A stretch of DNA of 64,000 nt from Ectobacillus polymachus (GTDB lineage Bacteria > Bacillota > Bacilli > Bacillales > Bacillaceae_G). Under the pieces are notes generated by a model. That model was given only the letters and a program-made list of their open reading frames with translations, did no database searches and was not told where the DNA came from. This document shows, in pieces, positions 8,744 through 16,459 of this stretch. Position 1 is the stretch's first letter. Every line of letters begins with the position of its first letter. Location of the stretch: NCBI RefSeq assembly GCF_048159605.1, contig NZ_JBLREB010000002.1:372001-436000 (forward strand), written 5' to 3'. A program made the translations under genes and the position numbers.

Positions 8744-8802
8744 CAATGGTCCTCCTTACACGGTTGTACAAAAAGTAGCTCTTGATTCATTTCAACATCC
8801 TA

Positions 8803-9016
8803 ATAAATAATTCCTAGAAGAATTTCAAGAGTGCCAAGATATATTAACTGCTATTGGAAATCAAACAAGGCAATCTATCATATCGTTTTAATACCCATGT
8901 GAGGAAGGAATGCTGGTTAGCGAAATAACCCAGCGAACCAAAGTACAATTAGATTACTTAAAAGCTTAATTGAACATATTAAAGAATATATGACAGATAT
9001 GGATTGGAGTCGGTAA
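8803..9016 (+). pseudogene. Remnant of an ArsR-family transcription regulator gene
   Basis: Fragments in shifting frames read FQECQDILTAIGNQTRQSII, then CEEGMLVSEITQRT, then LLKSLIEHIKEYMTDMDWSR and a stop. This order matches the start, recognition region and end of ArsR-type winged-helix repressors. The central recognition helix is deleted and a TAA lies near 8888. It is a decayed gene, now just upstream of gapN. Confidence 0.75.
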
Positions 9017-9052
9017 GCTATTTACTTTGAAGTTTGATTAGATGGAGGAATT

Positions 9053-10489
9053 ATGGTGGTAAATGTATATAAATTTTATTTAAATGGAGAGTTTAAAGAA
9101 AGTGCTTCTAAAGAAACTATTGATATCTTATCTCCATATTTACATGAAGTAATTGGTCAAGTACAAGCAATTACTCGCGACGAAGTAGATGAAGCAATTG
9201 CATCTGCAAAAGAAGCTCAAAAATCATGGGCTGAAGCCTCCCTACAAGATCGCGCAAAATATTTATATAAATGGGCTGATGAGCTCGTAAATATGCAAGA
9301 TGAAATTGCCGATATTATTATGAAAGAAGTCGGTAAAGGATATAAAGATGCGAAAAAAGAAGTTGTTCGTACTGCTGATTTAATTCGTTACACAGTTGAC
9401 GAAGCACTTCACATGCACGGTGAGAGCATGATGGGTGATAGCTTCCCTGGCGGATCTAAATCTAAACTTGCAATCATTCAACGCGTACCACGTGGCGTAA
9501 TTTTAGCAATCGCACCATTTAACTATCCTGTAAATTTATCTGCTGCAAAACTTGCACCAGCACTAAGTATGGGTAATGCTGTTATCTTCAAACCAGCAAC
9601 TCAAGGTGCAATTAGCGGTATTAAAATGGTAGAAGCACTTCATAAAGCAGGTCTTCCAAAAGGACTTGTAAACGTAGCAACAGGACGCGGTTCTGAAATT
9701 GGTGACTACTTAGTAGAGCACGCTGGCATCGATATGGTATCGTTTACAGGCGGTACAAAAACAGGTACTCACTTAGCGAAAAAAGCTACTATGATTCCGC
9801 TTGTATTAGAACTTGGCGGTAAAGACCCTGGTATCGTATGCGAAGATGCTGATTTACAAGAAGCTGCAAAACATATCATAAGCGGTGCATTCTCATACTC
9901 TGGTCAACGTTGTACAGCTATTAAACGTGTACTTGTACATGAAAATGTAGCAGACGAGCTTGTTGGCTTATTAAGAGAGCAAGTAGCTGAACTATCAGTT
10001 GGATCTCCAGAAAAAGACAGTACAATCGTTCCATTAATCAACGATAAATCTGCTGACTTCGTTCAAGGTTTAATTGATGACGCTGCTGAAAAAGGTGCAA
10101 CAATCGTTATCGGTAACAAACGTGAGCGCAACTTAATTTACCCAACATTAATCGACCACGTAACAGAAGAAATGAAGGTTGCTTGGGAAGAGCCATTCGG
10201 TCCAATCCTTCCAATCATCCGTGTTTCTTCTGACGAAGAGGCGATTGAAATTGCGAATAAATCAGAGTTCGGCTTACAAGCAAGTGTTTTCACAAAAGAC
10301 ATTAATAAAGCATTTGCAATTGCGAACAAAATCGACACTGGTTCCGTTCAAATTAACGGACGCACAGAGCGAGGTCCTGACCACTTCCCATTCATCGGTG
10401 TAAAAGGTTCAGGTATGGGCGCACAAGGTATTCGTAAGAGCCTTGAGTCTATGACACGTGAAAAGGTAACTGTATTAAATCTTAAATAG
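9053..10489 (+). CDS. gapN: NADP-dependent glyceraldehyde-3-phosphate dehydrogenase (non-phosphorylating)
   Basis: A 478-residue aldehyde dehydrogenase that oxidises glyceraldehyde-3-phosphate straight to 3-phosphoglycerate with NADP, bypassing ATP formation and yielding NADPH. It shows catalytic Glu in LELGGKDPG, catalytic Cys in SGQRCTAIKR, the cofactor-loop SFTGGTKTG, and GapN-specific N-terminal YKFYLNGEF and C-terminal GIRKSLESMTREKVTVLNL. The sequence is very close to the B. cereus group enzyme. Codon use is strongly optimised (AAA, GAA, GCA, CGT), unlike the decayed genes beside it, suggesting high expression. GGAGG precedes the ATG. Confidence 0.95.
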   Translation: MVVNVYKFYLNGEFKESASKETIDILSPYLHEVIGQVQAITRDEVDEAIASAKEAQKSWAEASLQDRAKYLYKWADELVNMQDEIADIIMKEVGKGYKDAKKEVVRTADLIRYTVDEALHMHGESMMGDSFPGGSKSKLAIIQRVPRGVILAIAPFNYPVNLSAAKLAPALSMGNAVIFKPATQGAISGIKMVEALHKAGLPKGLVNVATGRGSEIGDYLVEHAGIDMVSFTGGTKTGTHLAKKATMIPLVLELGGKDPGIVCEDADLQEAAKHIISGAFSYSGQRCTAIKRVLVHENVADELVGLLREQVAELSVGSPEKDSTIVPLINDKSADFVQGLIDDAAEKGATIVIGNKRERNLIYPTLIDHVTEEMKVAWEEPFGPILPIIRVSSDEEAIEIANKSEFGLQASVFTKDINKAFAIANKIDTGSVQINGRTERGPDHFPFIGVKGSGMGAQGIRKSLESMTREKVTVLNLK

Positions 10490-10520
10490 TTTAGAATAAC
10501 AAGTGACCATGAAAAGAGGG

Positions 10521-10734
10521 AACGCTTCAACTATACCAGCTATGTACCTCCTGGGATGGAGTATTTTGGTCTCAGTAGTCCGAAAGCAAAGCGAGCTAAG
10601 AACGGTTTGCCTTTCAAAAGAACCAAGTTACCAAAGTTCAAGGATGCTGTATGAATTTTTATCAAAAGGCTTTTCTATCTCTTTTAATTCAAGTACACCA
10701 GGTGAACCATATTTGTTACAAACTATTCTTTCAT
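10521..10734 (-). pseudogene. N-terminal remnant of a quinone reductase/zinc-type alcohol dehydrogenase gene
   Basis: Reading the minus strand in broken frames gives NKYGSPGVLELKEIEKPFDK, a stop, then GNLVLLKGKPFLARFAFGLL followed by RPKYSIPGG. This is the start of an NADPH:quinone reductase and closely parallels the gene at 28137-29105. Frameshifts and early stops are present and nothing beyond about 75 codons remains. AGGGG and an ATG (10734) survive upstream. Confidence 0.75.
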
Positions 10735-10864
10735 AAAATTCCCCTCCAATTTTCTTTAGATTGATTTGTACAACAGAAAGATAGTGAAGCTTTATTAGGG
10801 AATATTTATGTATTTCTTAAGAGACCGATTTTTTCGTCTAAAAATAATATATTTTTATAAAAAT

Positions 10865-10892
10865 TGAATTTATTTCCATATCCATTATAATG
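10865..10892 (+). promoter_or_regulatory. Sigma-A promoter of the VOC gene
   Basis: TTGAAT (10865-10870), 16-base spacer, TATAAT (10887-10892), about 50 bases before the start codon of the VOC protein. Confidence 0.6.
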
Positions 10893-10941
10893 AAAAATAG
10901 GTATTCATAATAAAACACACGAAACATAATAGGAGGAAATC

Positions 10942-11337
10942 ATGGGAAGATTAGTTCATTTCGAAATTCATGTGGATGACATGGAACGGGCAAAGAAGTT
11001 TTATGGAGAGGTATTCGGATGGTCATTTCAAGATTGGAGTGATTATGCGGGAATGCCTTACTTTGGTGCAGTGACTGGAAATGAAAATGAGCCTGGAATC
11101 AATGGAGCTTTAATGCAACGCCAAAGTGCTTCCCCAGTAACAAATCAGAGTTTAAATGCATTTGTATGTACAATGGGAGTGGAGGATTACGATGTAACGG
11201 AAGCTAAAATTATTGAAAATGGCGGGAAGGTCGCAATGCCGAAATATGCCCTGCCTGGAATGGCGTGGCAAGGATACTATAATGATACAGAAGGTAATAT
11301 ATTCGGAATTCATCAACCCGATGTGAATGCAAAATAG
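10942..11337 (+). CDS. VOC family protein (glyoxalase/bleomycin-resistance fold)
   Basis: A 131-residue vicinal-oxygen-chelate protein. It starts MGRLVHFEIHVDDMERAKKF and ends DTEGNIFGIHQP, the two half-module edges that carry metal-site residues (His near the start, Glu/His near the end). Many such proteins in Bacillus have no known substrate. AGGAGG lies five bases before the ATG. The gene behind it, a decayed DUF4440-type gene, follows within 25 bases and was perhaps once co-transcribed. Confidence 0.85.
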   Translation: MGRLVHFEIHVDDMERAKKFYGEVFGWSFQDWSDYAGMPYFGAVTGNENEPGINGALMQRQSASPVTNQSLNAFVCTMGVEDYDVTEAKIIENGGKVAMPKYALPGMAWQGYYNDTEGNIFGIHQPDVNAK

Positions 11338-11360
11338 AAACCATGATAGGTGAACAAAAA

Positions 11361-11710
11361 ATGGAAGAAAGTTTAATTCTTGATTATGAAGAACGACTTC
11401 GAGAAGCGATGCTAAATGGGGATGTTAATAGTCTTAATAATCTGATTAATGATAACCTTTGGGACAAATATTAACGAAGGAAGCCGATATTGAAGCACAT
11501 CGTTCTGGAGTATTGAATTTTACTGATATCAAAATTTTAGACCAAAAAGTGATTCTATTAGAAAATTCTGCTGTAACTGTAACACGAGCTTTAAAAGGGA
11601 TATTTGGTATAGAGCCAATTGAAGATGAAATGTATTATTCACAGGTTTGGCAAATGAATGAAGATAAATTAACAATCGTGTCAGGTCATTGTAGTTCAGT
11701 TCAGAAATAA
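11361..11710 (+). pseudogene. Frameshifted DUF4440/SnoaL-like (NTF2-fold) protein gene
   Basis: The frame from ATG 11361 reads MEESLILDYEERLREAMLNG and continues to NDNL, then stops after WDKY. A second frame picks up from 11459 as GQILTKEADIEAHRSGVLNF and runs to a normal C-terminus WQMNEDKLTIVSGHCSSVQ at 11710. Together they form one DUF4440-type protein. A deletion of a few codons that is not a multiple of three near 11455 breaks it. The second half alone lacks a ribosome-binding site. Confidence 0.7.
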
Positions 11711-11877
11711 TTTTTTATTAAAGTAAAGGGTGCCTTTCTTCTTATCTCACTAGAAAGATTGTGAAATATTAATAGCCCTCCTTAAACAATTGTTTACATA
11801 CTAATTCATTTCTACATCCTAATGAATAACCGCCTGGAATTTTCTTCAAGTATCTGTCCCTGGGGCTTCTTTTTTTC

Positions 11878-12140
11878 TCTAAACCGTCATTCGTCGAGTG
11901 ACGGTTTTTGTCGATAAAATACGAAAAGTCGATAACCATTCCATTTTCGTCGATAAAATGGGAAAAATCGTCGATAACCATTCCGTTTTCGTCGATAAAG
12001 TTGTAATTTTCGTTGATAAACCATCTATTTTAGTCGATAAAGTAATCGGAGTCCGCATTTTCTGCCTCTGAACGTGCTCATTCGAGGAGAAACTACACCT
12101 TTTTCGATACAGGATACTAAAAGGAAGATATTACCGATAA
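11878..12140. repeat. Array 2b of TTTCGTCGATAAA repeats with a hairpin head
   Basis: Second copy of the GTCGATAAA array. It has the same hairpin head (AACCGTCA-TTCGTCGAG-TGACGGTT) and seven GTCGATAA units (one GTTGATAA variant), first at 18 bp and then at 21 bp spacing. The unique tail is also shared with array 2a (GATAAAGTAATCG ... CTCATTCG). It follows a T-rich stretch like array 2a. Some spacer words recur between copies (GTTGTAA, CCATCTATTTT), so the two arrays share ancestry. Confidence 0.85.
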
Positions 12141-12184
12141 AATAGACAATTTCTGTATATCGCTGTTACCATATAATAACAAGG

Positions 12185-12300
12185 AATGAGAAAACACGAT
12201 CCGGTTGGTAGTCCGGATGCATCGATGTGAAACATTGGTGTCAGTAACCTTCCCCTCCTCGGGATGTCCATCATTCTGAGATTCTAAAATTCAGAGGAGG
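12185..12300 (+). ncRNA. yjdF-motif riboswitch
   Basis: The 5' leader of the DUF2992 gene contains the yjdF RNA core features: AAAACACGATCCGG, GGTAGTCCGGATGCA and ATGTGAAACATTGGTGTCAG. It ends in a short hairpin region that includes the ribosome-binding site (AGAGGAGGG). Established knowledge: yjdF RNAs bind azaaromatic compounds and control yjdF translation. Recognition here is by eye from the conserved core and the gene downstream. Confidence 0.85.
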
Positions 12301-12308
12301 GAATCGTC

Positions 12309-12722
12309 ATGATTTTGACGATTTTTCATGATGGTCAGTTTTGGGTTGGCGTAATTGAAATGCAAGAAAGCGGTAGACTAAAAGTTTACCGTTACGTATT
12401 TGGCATGGAGCCGAATGATGCCGAGGTATTGGATTTCGTAAAGTATCGGCTGCCTTCCATTATAGAAAGCAGTAAGCAGATGGGGATTCAGGATGAAAAA
12501 AAGCAAAAGAAAAGAATGAATCCGAAGCGTCTGCAACGGCAGGTAGCCAAGGAAATGAGTCAAAAGGGAATTTCAACAAAGGCACAAGAGGCGATGAAAG
12601 AGGCTATCGAACAACGTAAGGTAGAAGGAAAAATAGCGAAAAAACATCGTGACGATGCTTTTAAAAAAAGAAAGCTAGAAATCAAAAAACAAAAAGCTAA
12701 ACAAAAGCATAGAGGACACTAG
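12309..12722 (+). CDS. yjdF: YjdF family protein (DUF2992)
   Basis: A 137-residue protein with an N-terminal beta-rich domain (MILTIFHDGQFWVGVIE ... YRYVFGMEPNDAEVLDFV) and a long, very basic helical tail (Lys/Arg/Gln-rich from residue 65), as in YjdF/DUF2992. Its role is unknown; the riboswitch suggests a link to handling azaaromatic molecules. GGAGGG lies within the riboswitch end, seven bases before the ATG. It has its own terminator downstream and is a one-gene unit. Confidence 0.9.
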   Translation: MILTIFHDGQFWVGVIEMQESGRLKVYRYVFGMEPNDAEVLDFVKYRLPSIIESSKQMGIQDEKKQKKRMNPKRLQRQVAKEMSQKGISTKAQEAMKEAIEQRKVEGKIAKKHRDDAFKKRKLEIKKQKAKQKHRGH

Positions 12723-12734
12723 ACTGATCACGAC

Positions 12735-12770
12735 AAAAAAGTTGTTAAGGATTTCTTAACAACTTTTTTG
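12735..12770 (+). terminator. Terminator of yjdF
   Basis: Perfect hairpin AAAAAAGTTGTTAAG-GATTT-CTTAACAACTTTTTT. Confidence 0.9.
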
Positions 12771-12943
12771 TTGCTTAGAATTACTTTATTTTACAAAAAT
12801 CCCTCTTTTGAGGAACTTAATATGAGATAATTAGATAGGAAATTGAAAATCAATGGAGACTAATCTTTTAATAGACTTATATTAAAGGTTGAAGAAGTCT
12901 TATAGAAATGATGATGTACATAAATTGTGAGGGGGGAATGCAT

Positions 12944-13789
12944 TTGGCAAATTATGAACAAAAAGTCATTCATACAGATAGAGGTTCCTTTGAAATTTTT
13001 ATTAGCGGGAATGGCAAACCCCTGTGTATCACACACCTATACCAAGAATTCTCCATTAGTGGTTCGGCATTTGCAGATTGTCTATCCCCCTTTTACAAAG
13101 TCATCTTAGTCAACTTGAAGATGGCTGGAAATTCATCAAAGCCCCGTTACTCAAATGAACTGACAATGGACGAGACTGTTAAGGACCTCGAAAGTATACG
13201 AACTGAATTAGGATACACAAAATGGTCTTTTGCTGGACATTCTACAGGCGGCTTTTTAGGGTTAACATATGCTGTCAGTAAACCACAGGTATTGGATTCG
13301 CTACTATTATGCGATACTTCGGCATCTAAGGAGTTTTTACATGCAGAGGATTGTATATATAACTTTAAAACTGGTAAACATCGCAAGGAGGTATCTAGGA
13401 TATTCTTTACTTTAATGTTACCGTTTGCTTCGAAAACAAAAAAAGGGTTAGCTAGTAAGAAGTTGATAGAATTGTCTCTCTTTCAACCTGAAAGGTACAA
13501 TGAGTATTTTAGTGATCGCTCCTTGAGTAAGATTATTAGAAAAAGAATGAGAGCGTATAACAAAGATCTTAAAACCTATGATGTTCGAGATAAATTAAAA
13601 TATATTAATTTTCCTACTCTTATTCTTGGCGGTCAATATGATGTTCAATGTCCTATTTATTTCTCAAAGGAAATGCATAAATTGATTCCGGATTCTAAAT
13701 TAGTAATTTTTGAAAACAGCAATCATTTTCCTTTTGTTGAAGAGAAGGAGTCTTTCCTAACAGCTGTTCGGGAATTTAATCCTATCTGA
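12944..13789 (+). CDS. Alpha/beta hydrolase
   Basis: A hydrolase of about 281 residues with nucleophile elbow GHSTGG, an acid in LILGGQYDVQCP and catalytic His in ENSNHFPFVEE. The oxyanion region is replaced by ITHLYQEFSISG. The substrate is unknown. I prefer TTG 12944 (protein ANYEQKVIHTDRG) because GAGGGGGGAA ends seven bases before it. ATG 12938 and ATG 12908 are in frame but lie on or before that site. It is a single-gene unit ended by a hairpin. Confidence 0.8.
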   Translation: MANYEQKVIHTDRGSFEIFISGNGKPLCITHLYQEFSISGSAFADCLSPFYKVILVNLKMAGNSSKPRYSNELTMDETVKDLESIRTELGYTKWSFAGHSTGGFLGLTYAVSKPQVLDSLLLCDTSASKEFLHAEDCIYNFKTGKHRKEVSRIFFTLMLPFASKTKKGLASKKLIELSLFQPERYNEYFSDRSLSKIIRKRMRAYNKDLKTYDVRDKLKYINFPTLILGGQYDVQCPIYFSKEMHKLIPDSKLVIFENSNHFPFVEEKESFLTAVREFNPI

Positions 13790-13824
13790 ATGGGAAGCTA
13801 TGTTACAAGCAGCTTCTAAACATT

Positions 13825-13880
13825 AAATCCCAGCTCCCTGTTCTCTATATTCTATAGTGGACAGGGAGTCGGGTTTTTTA
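13825..13880. terminator. Bidirectional terminator between convergent genes
   Basis: Hairpin with CTCCCTGT ... ACAGGGAG as core, extended by AAATCCC ... GGGTTT and ending in a T-run. It serves the hydrolase (plus) and the MFS gene (minus). Confidence 0.8.
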
Positions 13881-13882
13881 AA

Positions 13883-15013
13883 TTATTTCAATGTCTTCTT
13901 CACAAACAAAACAAAGATTAATAGACTAATAAACCCAGATGCAGCACAAACCATAAATAGCATTTGATATCCCATGAGCTGTGAAACAAATCCTAGAATA
14001 ATAGATCCTAAACCAATCCCTAAATCAAAAGCAGTTAAAAATATAGCGTTCGCTACTCCTCTTTTCTCTGGTGGAGCTAATCGTAGCATTGCTATTTGAA
14101 GCGCAGGTTGTGCTGATCCAAATCCAATTCCGTACAAAATAGCTGTAATAATGAGTCCAACAAGCCCTTTTGTCATTGCTAGGACGAATAGTGCGATGAT
14201 CAGTGTAAAAAGCGCAGGGACAATAATGAATCCTTCTCCACGTGTATCAGATATCTTCCCTGCAAGCGGTCTGATTACTGTAAGTGTGATAGCATACACT
14301 AAGAAAAAAGTACCAGCATTAACTTGAATGTTTGCAGCAAACAATGGTAAAAACGTTGTAATGCCACCAAACGTAATCGTTAGGAAAAATGTAACAATAG
14401 CGGCTGGTAAAAGTGCTTTTTCAAAAAATGAAATTGGTTTTTTTGCTGTACTTTGAATTGCTGGTATTTTTGTAGTAAGTGCAAGTATGAATGCAAGCAG
14501 TGCTAATGCTGTGCATAGAAGAAATAGATAATGAAATGAAAATGATTTTACTACCCAAATACCTACTATTGGTCCTAAAGCCATACCTAGAGTCATGGCA
14601 AGTCCATACCATCCCATTCCTTCGCCGCGACGAGATGGTGGAATCACATCAGTTACGGCCGTTCCTATCGAAGTTGTACCAATTGCCCAGCTAACTCCAT
14701 GGAGGATACGTAATACCACTAAAAATATAACCCCTGTTACCCAATCATAAAAATACATGGTAATTGCAAAAAATAGTAGTCCGCTTATGATAAATACCCA
14801 TCGACCATATCGATCCATTAATCCTCCAACAATAGGACGAAAAATGACTGCCGATATGGTAAACACACCTATAATAAATCCAACCTGCGATTCACTTCCT
14901 CCTAATTGTTTAATGAAAATAGGCAGTGTTGGCATTAGTAAATAAAAACCACTAAATAGTAATAATGCTGTAATGGTCAGCATGATATAGCTTTTGGTCC
15001 ATAACCGTTCCAT
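13883..15013 (-). CDS. MFS transporter
   Basis: A 376-residue major facilitator with 11-12 helices. It has the loop 2-3 signature GGLMDRYGRWVF and the matching second-half GKISDTRGEGFI, and motif RILHGVSWAIGTT/GMGWYGLAMTLGMALGP typical of drug-efflux members. The substrate is unknown; it may export a drug or metabolite. AAGGATG lies about nine bases before the ATG. It precedes azoR on the same strand, but about 100 bases separate them, so co-transcription from azoR is possible. Confidence 0.85.
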   Translation of the reverse strand: MERLWTKSYIMLTITALLLFSGFYLLMPTLPIFIKQLGGSESQVGFIIGVFTISAVIFRPIVGGLMDRYGRWVFIISGLLFFAITMYFYDWVTGVIFLVVLRILHGVSWAIGTTSIGTAVTDVIPPSRRGEGMGWYGLAMTLGMALGPIVGIWVVKSFSFHYLFLLCTALALLAFILALTTKIPAIQSTAKKPISFFEKALLPAAIVTFFLTITFGGITTFLPLFAANIQVNAGTFFLVYAITLTVIRPLAGKISDTRGEGFIIVPALFTLIIALFVLAMTKGLVGLIITAILYGIGFGSAQPALQIAMLRLAPPEKRGVANAIFLTAFDLGIGLGSIILGFVSQLMGYQMLFMVCAASGFISLLIFVLFVKKTLK

Positions 15014-15117
15014 TGTACGATCATCCTTCTTTCTATCGTTTCATAAGTTGAGCAAATAAAAAAGCAGTACCAGCGCTATGAAAGTGTCGGTACTGCCATA
15101 TGGAGGTGTGTTGTTAA

Positions 15118-15744
15118 TTAAAATGTACTTGCTACTTTAACAGCTTTTTCAAGACCTTCGGCAATAATTTCTTCTGCTTTATCTGGGAATTCGTTGTGAC
15201 CTTCAATTACTACTTTCTCTATATCTTTTGCACCGAAGAAGCCCATCATATTTGCTACATATTTAATAGCCATTTCCATTTCAGCTTTTGGTCCTTTAGA
15301 ATATACACCGCCACTTGCGTTTAATAATGCAATTTTCTTATCTCCAATAAGACCTACTGGACCTTCTGCCGTATATTTGAATGTTTTCCCCGCACGGTTT
15401 AAGTAATCCATATATGTGTGTAATACAGCTGGGATTGTTAAGTTCCATAACGGAAAACCAAATACAACTTTATCTGCTGCAAGGAATTGATTTAAATATT
15501 TATCAGCAACCGCTACCGCTTTTGCTTCTTCTGCTGTTAAATCTAATCCTCTATCAGCCTTAAATGTGCCGTTAATCATATCTACTCCGAGATATGGTAA
15601 TTCTTCCTTGTATAAATCAAGCTCTACCACAGTATCATTTGGATGTGATTCTTTGTAGCTTGCTAAAAAAGCATCATATAATTTCACACTAACTGCTTGT
15701 TCTGCTGGACGGTTGTTTGCCTTTACAAATAAAACGGTTGTCAT
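15118..15744 (-). CDS. azoR: FMN-dependent NADH-azoreductase
   Basis: A 208-residue flavodoxin-fold quinone/azo reductase. It has N-terminal TTVLFVKANNRP, FMN-binding FPLWNLTIPAVLHTYMDYL, and LLNASGGVYSKG. It reduces azo dyes and quinones with NADH, protecting against thiol and quinone stress. The ATG at 15744 follows GGAGGAAAAGAAC; an in-frame TTG five codons up lies inside the ribosome-binding site and is rejected. It diverges from a marR-type gene whose paired operators cover both promoters. Confidence 0.93.
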   Translation of the reverse strand: MTTVLFVKANNRPAEQAVSVKLYDAFLASYKESHPNDTVVELDLYKEELPYLGVDMINGTFKADRGLDLTAEEAKAVAVADKYLNQFLAADKVVFGFPLWNLTIPAVLHTYMDYLNRAGKTFKYTAEGPVGLIGDKKIALLNASGGVYSKGPKAEMEMAIKYVANMMGFFGAKDIEKVVIEGHNEFPDKAEEIIAEGLEKAVKVASTF

Positions 15745-15843
15745 GTTCTTTTCCTCCAATTACTCACTTTTATATTTACTAAAAAGGGTTCTAACCCCCA
15801 TAGTTTCTTTTGTTTTTTGAATCTTATTCTCTGATAAAAACGG

Positions 15844-15911
15844 TAGTCAATTTGATTGACTACATTCCGTATAGTACAATAAGTTTTGGATATAGTCAAC
15901 TTAATTGACTT
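15844..15911. promoter_or_regulatory. Divergent promoters with two MarR-type operators
   Basis: Two 19-bp inverted repeats, TAGTCAATTTGATTGACTA (15844-15862) and TAGTCAACTTAATTGACTT (15893-15911). The marR promoter is TTGATT (15852-15857), 17 bases, TACAAT (15875-15880). The azoR promoter on the minus strand is TTGACT (15894-15899), 17 bases, TACTAT (15871-15876). Each -35 box lies within an operator, so one bound repressor dimer per site would shut both genes. Confidence 0.85.
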
Positions 15912-15931
15912 CATTCTAGGAGGTTTTATGC

Positions 15932-16393
15932 ATGAATCATCAAGAATTAGATCTTACATCACTTTTGTCATTATCCTATAGTACATTGATTTATGAACTA
16001 CATGACAGATTAAGTGAGCTAGGATTTGGAGATATTAGACCTGCACATGGTTTTATGTTTAAACGTATGACTCCTAATGGAGCAACAGGTATAGAATTAG
16101 CTGAACAATTAGGAATTACAAAGCAAGCTGTAAGTAAAATGGTGGATTATCTTGAGAAAAGTGGTTATGTAACACGCCAAACTCATCCTACTGATAAGAG
16201 AGGGAAAGTTATTGTTCTGACTGAACGTGGCCGGTTAGTGATGCAGGCAAAAGAGGAGATAATAGCTGAAATCGAACAGCGCTGGATTGAAAACATAGGT
16301 GTGGAACGAATGCAAATGCTTAAAGAGGATTTAACAAAATTAGTTTATGAAGCAAATGAAGATAAATCATTGAGGTTACGACCTGTTTGGTAA
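15932..16393 (+). CDS. MarR-family transcriptional regulator
   Basis: A 153-residue winged-helix repressor with the recognition helix in GITKQAVSKMVDYLEKSGYV and the wing THPTDKRGKVIVLTERG. It is divergent from azoR and shares two palindromic operators with it, so it most likely represses azoR and itself until a quinone, diamide or azo compound releases it, as known for the YodB/MhqR-type azoreductase regulators. There is no cysteine in the visible sequence, so thiol oxidation is unlikely; ligand binding (MhqR-like) fits better. AGGAGG precedes the ATG. Confidence 0.9.
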   Translation: MNHQELDLTSLLSLSYSTLIYELHDRLSELGFGDIRPAHGFMFKRMTPNGATGIELAEQLGITKQAVSKMVDYLEKSGYVTRQTHPTDKRGKVIVLTERGRLVMQAKEEIIAEIEQRWIENIGVERMQMLKEDLTKLVYEANEDKSLRLRPVW

Positions 16394-16401
16394 ATACAAC
16401 A

Positions 16402-16440
16402 TAAGAGCGTGTTTTGAATTAATCAAAACACGCTCTTTCT
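16402..16440. terminator. Bidirectional terminator between marR-type gene and leuA
   Basis: Perfect hairpin AGAGCGTGTTTTGA-ATTAA-TCAAAACACGCTCT followed by T-rich sequence. Confidence 0.85.
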
Positions 16441-16459
16441 TTTTGTTCATTCGTATATC

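Noticed and set aside
11769..11981. 70-residue minus-strand frame in array 2b
   Set aside because: Runs through the repeat units and hairpin head; no start signal.
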